Shown piece after piece: positions 11,609-17,975 of a stretch of DNA of 33,877 nt (position 1 is the stretch's first letter; every line of letters starts with the position of its first letter). Both the position numbers and the translations under genes were made by a program. The notes beneath the pieces are model-generated. The model was not told where the DNA came from. It searched no databases and worked only from the letters and a program-made list of their open reading frames with translations. This DNA comes from a virus: positions 1-33,877 of IMG/VR virus record IMGVR_UViG_3300047550_002714. One strand, given 5' to 3'.

Positions 11609-12057
11609 GCATTGAAGCGATGAAAAAGATGGTTGAGGCGATTGAGGCTGACTTAACGCTGTTCAACATACCGGCAACTTCAAAGATGCTGGAGGCATTG
11701 AGCGCGGGTCGCCAAGCCATCGAAGAAGCGGAGAATCAAAAGCCGGTGGCGTGGTCAGTGCTCGATAAGCGTACCGGTAAGCACTGGTACACAAACGAAT
11801 CGAAATACACAGCACAGCATTATGCGAACGAATACAGCCACAACGAGCCTGACGGTAGTCCGTCTATGGTAGTAAAACCACTCTACACGCACCCACCAAA
11901 GCGCGAGTGGGTGGGGCTGACGAATGAGAATAAACTAGCAATGGAATTAGGTGTTCAGCAAACAGCCTTTAAGGTTAATAGACTAACAGCTTTCTTTGAT
12001 GGGCTAAATATAGGTTTTAATTTGGCTGACAAAAAGCTAAAGGAACTAAACACATGA
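11605..12057 (+). CDS. SIEAMK-type phage protein (copy 2)
   Basis: A 150-residue protein, MSIEAMKKMVEAIEADLTLF. It has the module KPVAWSVLDKRTGKHWYT...VVKPLYTHPPKREWVGLT and a C-terminal domain ending KKLKELNT. It is the paralogue of 7332-7775, but in this copy module and tail are in one gene, while in copy 1 the KLKELNT end belongs to a separate gene (7954-8154). That difference points to past recombination. The function of the group is unknown; it may be virulence-accessory. Confidence 0.65.
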   Translation: MSIEAMKKMVEAIEADLTLFNIPATSKMLEALSAGRQAIEEAENQKPVAWSVLDKRTGKHWYTNESKYTAQHYANEYSHNEPDGSPSMVVKPLYTHPPKREWVGLTNENKLAMELGVQQTAFKVNRLTAFFDGLNIGFNLADKKLKELNT

Positions 12058-12059
12058 GC
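12034..12059 (+). repeat. 26-bp direct repeat, copy 2 (gene boundary)
   Basis: An exact copy of 8131-8156, again covering the codons for KLKELNT, the ribosome site and the next ATGAGC. The two copies are about 3.9 kb apart in the same orientation, so recombination between them would delete the whole recombination module and several small genes. Confidence 0.85.
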
Positions 12060-12242
12060 CTAGCTTATGACGTTGCGCGGTGCAGTGGCGTATTTCGTAC
12101 AGATATTCTTTGTTATGCGGAGCTTTGCTCGTCATGCTGGCGTACTAATAAAGGCCGCGATGAATATTAAGTATATATAGCACCACAGATAGATTTAAAA
12201 ACTTGTCAATGTCCAAACTATATTAAACGGGTGAACGAATGA
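12054..12242 (+). pseudogene. Small Cys-rich phage protein split by an in-frame TAA
   Basis: The first 38 codons give MSLAYDVARCSGVF...CYAELCSSCWRTNKGRDEY and end at TAA (12168-12170). The same frame then stays open for 23 more codons (VYIAPQIDLKTCQCPNYIKR) to TGA, which overlaps the next ATG. Related phage proteins as I remember them (VARCxG..., Cys pairs, then a MAPP-like segment and a last Cys) have both halves in one chain. So the TAA is either a recent nonsense mutation or is read through. The ribosome site is AAGGA in the 26-bp repeat. Confidence 0.5.
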
Positions 12243-12307
12243 TCCAATGGCAAAAAAACTTAAATATATTGACTAACTGCACCTGCGACTATATAATCAA
12301 AAAATGA
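12239..12307 (+). CDS. Possible short or truncated gene before the HNH gene
   Basis: A 22-codon frame, MIQWQKNLNILTNCTCDYII, starts in an ATGA overlap with the preceding stop and ends in an ATGA overlap with the HNH start. It may be a leader peptide that carries ribosomes to the HNH gene, which has no ribosome site of its own. It could also be the 5' stump of a gene cut by HNH insertion. Coding status is uncertain. Confidence 0.35.
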   Translation: MIQWQKNLNILTNCTCDYIIKK

Positions 12308-12786
12308 AAAAAGAAATAATTGGTTACGAAGGCAAATATTACATATCAGATTGCGGCTCTGTTTTTAAAAACGACGGCACTGAAATTGGGCAATGGATGA
12401 ATGACCAAGGATATATGCTTGTTAGGCTATCAAACCCAAGAAAAACAATGAGGGTTCATAGATTAGTTGCAGAAGCATTTTTGAAAAACGATTTGAATCT
12501 GCCTTTTGTTAACCACATTGACTGCGTTAGGCATAACAATAAATATGAAAACCTTGAATGGTGTACTCAATCACAAAACCTAAAACACTCAGAATTGCTG
12601 GGGAGAATGAAAAGAGATTACTGGAAAGGAAAGCGGTCTCCAAATGCAAAAATAAGTACAGAAACAGCTATTTCTATTAGAAACTTATACGCTTCTGGTG
12701 GCGTATCTTTAGATGCTATTGGTAAAAAATTTAATATTAGTAAAAGAACAGTAGGAAGGATAGTTAAAAATGAAAGCTACAAGTAA
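12304..12786 (+). CDS. HNH homing endonuclease (NUMOD4-HNH)
   Basis: A 160-residue free-standing homing endonuclease. Residues 3-45 are NUMOD4-like (IIGYEGKYYISDCGSVFKND). The HNH motif runs from VHRLVAEAFL (51-60) through VNHIDCVRHNN (69-79) to NLEWCT (83-88), with H52, N70, H71 and N83 as key residues. Residues 116-158 (AKISTETAISIRNLYASGG, then a helix-turn-helix ending SKRTVGRIVK) bind DNA. It spreads itself by cutting phage genomes that lack it. It has no Shine-Dalgarno and overlaps both neighbours, and the split gene beside it suggests insertion damage. Confidence 0.85.
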   Translation: MKKEIIGYEGKYYISDCGSVFKNDGTEIGQWMNDQGYMLVRLSNPRKTMRVHRLVAEAFLKNDLNLPFVNHIDCVRHNNKYENLEWCTQSQNLKHSELLGRMKRDYWKGKRSPNAKISTETAISIRNLYASGGVSLDAIGKKFNISKRTVGRIVKNESYK

Positions 12787-12991
12787 GTCAGTATGGATGA
12801 GTATTGAAACAGCGCCAAAGGATGGGCGAACCATTATTGTTGGATTTGCGCGGCAATCGGGCTTTCCTGTGAAAGTAGTTAAGTTTAATCGAATTAATAA
12901 TTATTGGTCACATTATGGGGAGTGGGAACCGGGTTTGGAAAACAATGCTACACACTGGATGCCACTACCACAACCACCGGAGAATGAATAA
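12770..12991 (+). CDS. DUF551-like phage protein
   Basis: A 73-residue protein with WMSIETAPKDGRTIIVG near the start and THWMPLPQPPE at the end, the two hallmarks of the DUF551-type group found throughout phages; function unknown. The first ATG (12770) has GGAAGGA upstream. An internal ATG at W-M (residue 10) matches the usual start of relatives and is also possible. It overlaps the HNH gene end by 17 bp. Confidence 0.7.
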   Translation: MKATSKSVWMSIETAPKDGRTIIVGFARQSGFPVKVVKFNRINNYWSHYGEWEPGLENNATHWMPLPQPPENE

Positions 12992-13335
12992 TGACTGAAC
13001 GCGAAGAACTTGAATATGCTGATAAAGCAGGCGCTAATGCCGGATTGCCGATAATTCAAACAGAAGCAGGCCCGCAAATACTTGAACGTATAGATAGTGA
13101 TGGTAGTGAATGCTATCGGTTATGGAACCCCCGCGAAGATGACGGCGACTGCGCGGGGCTTGAGGCTGCGCTGAGAATTGATATTACTTGGCATAGACCA
13201 TTTGTGCATGTCGTATCAATTAAATATGAACTAGGCATAAAAGAAAACTACTCCGACCACAAAAACGACAAACAAAAAGCACGCAAGCACGCAGTTACAC
13301 GGTTAGCTGCTGAGATTGGGAGGGCGATGAAATGA
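12991..13335 (+). CDS. Unknown phage protein
   Basis: A 114-residue protein, MTEREELEYADKAGANAGLPI. The middle RLWNPREDDGDCAGLEAALRIDI and the C-terminal ARKHAVTRLAAEIGRAMK recur in phage proteins of unknown function (DDGD.L.LA...AIT.AAAEIG). The start follows CCGGAG. It is coupled to both neighbours by overlapping stop and start codons. Confidence 0.65.
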   Translation: MTEREELEYADKAGANAGLPIIQTEAGPQILERIDSDGSECYRLWNPREDDGDCAGLEAALRIDITWHRPFVHVVSIKYELGIKENYSDHKNDKQKARKHAVTRLAAEIGRAMK

Positions 13336-13580
13336 CTGACGAACAGATTTTAGAGATTGCTTACAACATTGAATATAGCTGCATTTTTGACGGCCTGAAT
13401 GATGAGATCGCCATTAAATTTGCTCGTGCTGTTGCAGCACAAGAGCGAGAAGCGTGCGCAAAAATATTTGATACAGATGAAGCGCATAAAGATTTGTGGC
13501 TAATGGGTTTAATTACTTATTTTAATTGTCCTCGTGTTTTAGATTGGATTAAAAAAGCTATCAGAGCAAGGGGTGAATAA
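13332..13580 (+). CDS. Unknown phage protein (EREACAK type)
   Basis: An 82-residue helical protein, MTDEQILEIAYNIEYSCIFD, with FARAVAAQEREACAKIFD and a C-terminal AIRARGE, a widespread arrangement in small phage proteins with no assigned role. ATGA overlaps on both sides show tight coupling. Nothing in it suggests catalysis. Confidence 0.65.
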   Translation: MTDEQILEIAYNIEYSCIFDGLNDEIAIKFARAVAAQEREACAKIFDTDEAHKDLWLMGLITYFNCPRVLDWIKKAIRARGE

Positions 13581-13732
13581 TGCTTGAAGATAAAACACTG
13601 GAACAACTAGAATCGCTAAAGCGGATTGCTCTAATTGAAAGAGAATCATTGGCAAGTAACCTTAGAAAAATTGCTGACCTTATTGGTGATATTGACGAAG
13701 AAATAGAAAGGCGAGGCAATGATGGAAATTAA
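13580..13732 (+). CDS. Small coiled-coil protein
   Basis: A 50-residue, almost fully helical protein, MLEDKTLEQLESLKRIALIE. Its ATG shares one base with the previous TAA. It has a heptad-like Leu/Ile pattern through residue 42. It overlaps the next gene by 14 bp. No family is recognised. Confidence 0.5.
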   Translation: MLEDKTLEQLESLKRIALIERESLASNLRKIADLIGDIDEEIERRGNDGN

Positions 13733-14123
13733 AACATTATACGAAAAGAGAGGCCGCAAATATGTGCCGCACTCTGTTCATTGGAGTGATGTAGGCATGG
13801 ATATTAAAGTTGGAGAATTTGTGCTTGTTTATGCTTATAAAGACGGCGGAAGAATGTATCAGTACGGCGTTAAGCCTGATACAGCGGCATGGGCGGCGGC
13901 GGCTAAAATTGCCGAAAAAGAAATTGTTAAGCAAATTACAGAGGCTGCTACACCATTGCCCGCTGACGGGATAAAATACACTAAAAAACAATTAGAAATT
14001 ATTAAGAGATTTAGGAAAGAAATGACAGAAGCAAATGGTAGATCACCTGCATGGTGGAAATATAAATCAGCAAACGAGATAGCGAAAATTGCTATTGATG
14101 CAGTAGAAAATTACAGGCCATAA
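13719..14123 (+). CDS. Unknown phage protein, last gene of the rightward operon
   Basis: A 134-residue protein beginning MMEIKTLYEKRGRKYVPHSV (ATGATG; either codon may be used). The N-terminal 60 residues look like a small beta domain (VGEFVLVYAYKDGGRMYQYGV). The C-terminal part is helical with RFRKEMTEANGRSPAWWKYKSANEIAKIAIDAV. Similar proteins occur in other phages, as far as I recall, without a function. A 48-bp gap with only an AT-rich 6-bp inverted repeat separates it from the convergent lysis operon. Confidence 0.6.
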   Translation: MMEIKTLYEKRGRKYVPHSVHWSDVGMDIKVGEFVLVYAYKDGGRMYQYGVKPDTAAWAAAAKIAEKEIVKQITEAATPLPADGIKYTKKQLEIIKRFRKEMTEANGRSPAWWKYKSANEIAKIAIDAVENYRP

Positions 14124-14171
14124 TTATGATTGCGATTGGCGTATTTACTCTTGCAGACAAATTCTTTAATT

Positions 14172-14663
14172 TTATTTATTAAATTCTTTTAGAAGTGAAT
14201 CATAAAATTGATTCCATTCAATTACTTGTTCTCTACATTCGTTAAACTTGGCATAGTTTTCAATGATAATCCCAGTCTGCTGTTCTGCGTCGTATGTGGT
14301 GTTAATGGCGTTGGGATTGTCCGTAATGCTGGTGGCGCTTCCGGTAGCCTTGGTGTAGTCTGACAGCACGCCGACAACCCGCCCATCAATACCGACACCA
14401 CGAAGTTTTTGAAGTGATTGCAACGCATTATCTTTTTCCTTTTTAACTTGTTCCAATTTTAATAATAAATCTTGCTCTGATTTATTGGCTAATTCATAGC
14501 CTGCTTGTTGTGCTTTGTTGACATTTTCTAAATGGTCAACTTTCATACGTTCAATTTTTGAATTGAGCCGCCATCCGTTGACTGCCCAGCCAGCAAAAAA
14601 CAAAACAATCGCAAGCGCACTGTAAAAATACATTTTATATTGAATAAAAAATGCTTTAATCAT
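14172..14663 (-). CDS. Rz: Rz-like inner-membrane spanin subunit
   Basis: A 163-residue protein with one N-terminal transmembrane segment (about residues 13-30, YSALAIVLFFAGWAVNGW). A long periplasmic coiled coil follows (35-90), then a C-terminal segment CREQVIEWNQFYDSLLKE as in Rz proteins. With Rz1 it spans the periplasm and fuses inner and outer membrane in the last step of lysis. It starts 4 bp inside the holin gene. A second gene, Rz1, lies entirely inside it in another frame. Confidence 0.85.
   Translation of the reverse strand: MIKAFFIQYKMYFYSALAIVLFFAGWAVNGWRLNSKIERMKVDHLENVNKAQQAGYELANKSEQDLLLKLEQVKKEKDNALQSLQKLRGVGIDGRVVGVLSDYTKATGSATSITDNPNAINTTYDAEQQTGIIIENYAKFNECREQVIEWNQFYDSLLKEFNK
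14222..14428 (-). CDS. Rz1: Rz1-like outer-membrane spanin lipoprotein, nested in Rz
   Basis: A 68-residue protein in a different frame, fully inside Rz. MRCNHFKNFVVSVLMGGLSAC is a lipoprotein signal with lipobox LSAC; Cys21 would be lipidated. The mature part is rich in proline (TTPRLPEAPPALRTIPTPLTP), as in all Rz1 proteins. It would sit in the outer membrane and bind the Rz C-terminus. The embedded arrangement is that of lambda. This is strong evidence for a host with an outer membrane. Confidence 0.85.
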   Translation of the reverse strand: MRCNHFKNFVVSVLMGGLSACCQTTPRLPEAPPALRTIPTPLTPHTTQNSRLGLSLKTMPSLTNVENK

Positions 14664-14872
14664 TTTTCGCTTACTGGTTTGTTTGTTTTATAGCGTAAAG
14701 CAATATTAATTACCACCACTGCTAAACCTACTTTTTTGTATAAATCATCCCCTAGCCATTCTTGAAGCTGTGGCAATGAATCTTTTAAGTATTCAAACAA
14801 AGGCAATAAAGCCAATAAAGCCCCGTTAAACCAAATAGTAACAGATTTAAAACTACCTTTTAACCATTTCAT
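14660..14872 (-). CDS. Holin
   Basis: A 70-residue protein with two hydrophobic segments: residues 12-27 (TIWFNGALLALLPLFE) and 47-61 (KVGLAVVVINIALRY). A short amphipathic loop joins them and the end is charged. Size, two spans and place between endolysin and Rz fit a class II-type holin. It sets the time of lysis by opening the inner membrane. It is coupled to both neighbours by 4-bp overlaps. Confidence 0.8.
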   Translation of the reverse strand: MKWLKGSFKSVTIWFNGALLALLPLFEYLKDSLPQLQEWLGDDLYKKVGLAVVVINIALRYKTNKPVSEK

Positions 14873-15315
14873 ACAATACCCTTTAATGGAGGCTGACCAG
14901 CCTTAATATAAGTTAAATCTTCATTCCTCGCTTTTTTGCCTTCTTCTGGCACGCTAATATGCACCCATCGCCCATATTCAAGGATAAGCTGATCATAATT
15001 GATTTTTGCTAATTTAATAGCGTTTGCAATGTCTTTTGGCGTTCCAAAGCTAGGGCAAACAAAATCACAAGCTAACCCCCTAGTATGCTGGCTGTTTTTA
15101 GCCCCGCCGATTTTTTCATTTAAAACTGGCGAACGATAACCACTAGTCACTTGAATTGGATAACCACCTAATAAAGTTCTAACTTGTTCCATTAAAGTAG
15201 CTACGCGCGTAATATTTGGCACCAAACTAGCGGGTATTGAATTATCCAGTCCTAATCGGATAGCAGTATCGGAAACTTCAAATTCTTCAATATTGAAATT
15301 ATTGGATAGTTTCAT
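14869..15315 (-). CDS. M15-family peptidase endolysin
   Basis: A 148-residue peptidase of the M15_3 type. The core VTSGYRSPVLNEKIGGAKNSQHTRGLACDF carries zinc ligands H77 and D84; H119 in GRWVHIS is the third. It cuts peptide cross-links of peptidoglycan. There is no signal sequence, so release through the holin is expected. The length is normal for a single-domain endolysin without a cell-wall binding domain, as in phages of Gram-negative hosts. Confidence 0.9.
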   Translation of the reverse strand: MKLSNNFNIEEFEVSDTAIRLGLDNSIPASLVPNITRVATLMEQVRTLLGGYPIQVTSGYRSPVLNEKIGGAKNSQHTRGLACDFVCPSFGTPKDIANAIKLAKINYDQLILEYGRWVHISVPEEGKKARNEDLTYIKAGQPPLKGIV

Positions 15316-15647
15316 TTTTCCCTGCTTTCTCTTTCCATTTTAATGGCATTGCCAAGCATTTCACCGCGCTTATTAGAAGGCTGCGAACCTAAAAACAATT
15401 CAATCCGTTTTAATGTATCCCAGCCAACCATCTGGCCTTTTATTTCTGAAATCTGCTGATCTTGTTGTGCATCATGCCTTTGTAATTGGTCAAGAATCTG
15501 CATGATTTTTTGGTCACGCAATTCCCCGCTTACATTAAGTTTATGCTGTTCCCACATCATCCAAGAACAAAAAGCAATAGCAGAACTACAAACATAAATA
15601 GCAAACTTTTCTAAACGATTTAATGCCCAATCTTTTGCGTCTGTCAT
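15312..15647 (-). CDS. Membrane-anchored coiled-coil protein of the lysis cassette
   Basis: A 111-residue protein. Residues 14-32 (KFAIYVCSSAIAFCSWMMW) form one membrane span, and 40-72 a Gln/Asp-rich coiled coil. It lies between the NlpC/P60-like gene and the endolysin, with 4-bp overlaps on both sides. It may be a second holin or an antiholin, but one span plus coiled coil is also compatible with other membrane roles. Confidence 0.55.
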   Translation of the reverse strand: MTDAKDWALNRLEKFAIYVCSSAIAFCSWMMWEQHKLNVSGELRDQKIMQILDQLQRHDAQQDQQISEIKGQMVGWDTLKRIELFLGSQPSNKRGEMLGNAIKMERESREK

Positions 15648-16054
15648 TTTACACCTTCCAATAAGGCGTAAGTTGAATTAGGATCGAATCGCCAAGATTC
15701 CAAAAACCCTAGCGCGGCAAGTACAGCCTCATTGCAAAAATACTTTTTCTTATCATCACCAACTCGACGAAAAACAAATCCAACTAAGCCCATTACATCA
15801 TATTGAGCGCCGTCATGTTTATCAAACCATTCGCGGGCTTTTTGTTCATCAAACTGCGGCCCTAGCTCAATAAAATCCCAAAGATCGTGGTTAAACAGAA
15901 TACGCTTATAGCGCACACCGCCGTCCATAAAAGAAGATGAAGCACTCTCTCCATCTGAAAATACCAATTCGCAGTGAGAATAAGGCCCTCGTGTCCACCA
16001 TGAAACGAGCTTATTAAATAGCCGCTTTTTCCCTTTGTAAAATGCCACCTTCAT
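15644..16054 (-). CDS. Permuted NlpC/P60-like (YiiX-type) cysteine hydrolase
   Basis: A 136-residue protein. H27 in GPYSHCELVF comes first and C107 in KKYFCNEAVLAALG late, the reversed order typical of permuted papain-fold NlpC/P60 enzymes. HDGAQYDVMGLVGFVF lies between. It may cut peptidoglycan peptides or another amide or thioester. It opens the lysis cassette and may act as an accessory lysin or a virion enzyme for cell entry. Relatives in phages are often misnamed enoyl-CoA hydratase. The ribosome site is weak. Confidence 0.65.
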   Translation of the reverse strand: MKVAFYKGKKRLFNKLVSWWTRGPYSHCELVFSDGESASSSFMDGGVRYKRILFNHDLWDFIELGPQFDEQKAREWFDKHDGAQYDVMGLVGFVFRRVGDDKKKYFCNEAVLAALGFLESWRFDPNSTYALLEGVK

Positions 16055-16193
16055 TTTGCTATATACCTGTCATTTTTGATAGCTGTCATTTTTTACAGCT
16101 TGCATAATAAAAAATTTTAGCTTAACAACTTCTATTACACGTAAAACGATAAACCAAGTTAGCCGCAATTGGCTGAGTTTGGAATTGCACCCG
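16055..16193 (-). promoter_or_regulatory. Intergenic region with 16-bp-spaced direct repeats before the lysis cassette
   Basis: CTGTCATTTTT occurs at 16067-16077 and 16083-16093, a 16-bp period. The second copy is part of an inverted repeat AGCTGT/ACAGCT (16081-16100). On the minus strand a TATTAT-like -10 lies near 16105-16110, but a -35 at good spacing is lacking. The region may hold a regulated lysis promoter or a processing site. No terminator for the tail-fibre gene is evident. Confidence 0.3.
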
Positions 16194-17606
16194 TCACCAC
16201 CCTCTGTTCACAACAACGCGGCAGTGCGTTGCCGTTGTAAAGTACGGGGAACTGGTTTGCGCGATCCGAACTACTGATGGATCGGCTTGCACAGAAATTG
16301 ATGTTGAAGTTGGCATTAAGCACCAAGCGCCTCCTGTAGCGGGGGTTGAGTTTGAAAGCATAAAGTCAGACTCGCCCGCGCCCGCTGAACTGGTTGCGCC
16401 CTTTGCAATATATTGCAACGGCGACAAGCCTATGTTATGCGAAAAATTAACGGTTGCCGCCGCAGAAATAGACACCCAAGCGCTTACATATCTACCCATA
16501 AGCGCGTACCAAGTAATCGCCGTAACCACCCCCCCAGACACCGTAACTTGCCCGACAAATACCCTCCACACTTGCGATGCTGTTGTGCCATTACCAACCC
16601 GCATTTGCATTTCTTGGATGTTGAAAGTGTGCTGGTTGTTTGTTGTGCTATAAGTTCCGCCCCATTGATATGTAGGCAATAGTGCTGTACTTCCTGTGGT
16701 ACAAGAACCATCAGCAACAATATCCAAATACAAATACATAGTTCCGTTGGTGGATAGCCCAGTCCACGATGCATTAGTAACAGAACCTCGGCGATTGTCT
16801 GCACCGCTTGATGCAGTTGCAATCAAAGTCCCAGACATTGTGACAGTAGTGCTGCCCGTAGAACCACCAAAAGCAGATAGCCCGCTTGAATCGACTGGGC
16901 CTGATAATACGGTCTGCCTTACGGGGACGTTAATTCTATCTACGTAAGCCGTCGATGCTGCTTTTAAACTATTGTCTAATTGACTTTGAGTTGCTGCGGC
17001 AGAAGTGGCGGATAAAGCAGAATCGGCAACACCAGCAAGAGGAGATTTTGCCGATGCATCAAATTTTGCGGTAGTAATAGAACCATCAGAAACATAAATT
17101 GTAGCTAATTCAAAATTAGTGCCATCATAAATAACCTTTACAATAGCATTTGCTGGAATATCATTTGCAATTAAATTAACATTTCCAGCTTTTTTAATAG
17201 AAATTGCGCCTAATGAACTTACATTTAATGTAACAGGCCCAGTATTTGCTCCAACTGATAAAAATGTAAATTCTTGACCTGTTTGATAAGAAGTAGGAGA
17301 AGGTGAAGCCAATCCGGTGATAGTATTATTGCCGCTAACGGACGTTAAGTAATTAGTGGCACGGGTTTGTAATTGTTTGACAGTAGCGTATTCAGTTAAA
17401 GCGGTTCCATCTGCTACGTTAGTATGCTTAAAACCGCCCATAGGAAGATTACTAGTAGCAGGAGCCTGACCATCACGAGTCACCACAATATCCATTGCAG
17501 CAGCAATATCATTTCTAAATGAATTGTGCTCAGTTGCCGATACGGTTTGACCGTCAACTAGGGCGGGGCCGGGTAAGTTATAATTTCCGCTTCCGTCAAA
17601 TGGCAT
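16194..17606 (-). CDS. Tail fibre / receptor-binding protein
   Basis: A 470-residue protein. The N-terminus (MPFDGSGNYNLPGPALVDGQ, then SATEHNSFRNDIAAAMDIVVTRDGQAPATSNLPMGGFKHTNV) is the typical virion-attachment domain of podovirus fibres. The rest is Ser/Thr/Gly-rich beta structure. The last third (residues about 370-470: VNFSHNIGLSPLQYIAKG and so on) is the likely receptor tip. It ends the structural operon before the lysis genes. No reverse transcriptase or template repeat is nearby, so there is no sign of a diversity-generating system. Confidence 0.85.
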   Translation of the reverse strand: MPFDGSGNYNLPGPALVDGQTVSATEHNSFRNDIAAAMDIVVTRDGQAPATSNLPMGGFKHTNVADGTALTEYATVKQLQTRATNYLTSVSGNNTITGLASPSPTSYQTGQEFTFLSVGANTGPVTLNVSSLGAISIKKAGNVNLIANDIPANAIVKVIYDGTNFELATIYVSDGSITTAKFDASAKSPLAGVADSALSATSAAATQSQLDNSLKAASTAYVDRINVPVRQTVLSGPVDSSGLSAFGGSTGSTTVTMSGTLIATASSGADNRRGSVTNASWTGLSTNGTMYLYLDIVADGSCTTGSTALLPTYQWGGTYSTTNNQHTFNIQEMQMRVGNGTTASQVWRVFVGQVTVSGGVVTAITWYALMGRYVSAWVSISAAATVNFSHNIGLSPLQYIAKGATSSAGAGESDFMLSNSTPATGGAWCLMPTSTSISVQADPSVVRIAQTSSPYFTTATHCRVVVNRGW

Positions 17607-17609
17607 TTT

Positions 17610-17975
17610 TTACCCCAAAAATTTCAATTTATACAAAGTGGAAAGATACAGCCCCACAATCTCATCAATAATATTTTGTAACGCAGTATCTTCTTTTGGC
17701 ACAAAATCTCGCGTTTCTTCAATAATGTCTAAATGACGTTTTAAAACACTTAAAGGCTCGCCTTGTTGAGTTTTTAGCAAAGGAATATCGCCTATTTGCT
17801 GCAAATTTCTACCCATCCACGCTTCCGCAAAATTATCGGCTAACTCAATAATTTCATCGTAAAACGTATTAAGCGCCATGTGCTGTGCATAGCTTTTTGT
17901 GTTTAAGTGGGCTTTGTGAGCATAATCTCGTGATGCAAACAAAAGTCCGATAAATTCTTGCGCGTTAGTCTTCAT
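17610..17975 (-). CDS. DUF5856-like helical phage protein
   Basis: A 121-residue all-helical protein, MKTNAQEFIGLLFASRDYAH. The ATG at 17975 is preferred to a TTG five codons earlier. NAQEFIGLLFASRDYAHKAHLNTKSYAQHMALNTFY with regularly placed His, Glu and Asp residues resembles a small ferritin-like four-helix bundle, as in DUF5856 proteins. Such genes sit beside tail genes in podoviruses, with no proven role. It overlaps the end of the preceding gene by 11 bp. Confidence 0.65.
   Translation of the reverse strand: MKTNAQEFIGLLFASRDYAHKAHLNTKSYAQHMALNTFYDEIIELADNFAEAWMGRNLQQIGDIPLLKTQQGEPLSVLKRHLDIIEETRDFVPKEDTALQNIIDEIVGLYLSTLYKLKFLG

Noticed and set aside
14126-14182. 18-codon frame between the convergent operons
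   Set aside because: It is too short, has no good ribosome site and reaches into the end of Rz.
16194-17606. Possible diversity-generating retroelement acting on the tail fibre (as in BPP-1)
   Set aside because: No reverse transcriptase, accessory gene or repeated template of the fibre 3' end was found in the window.
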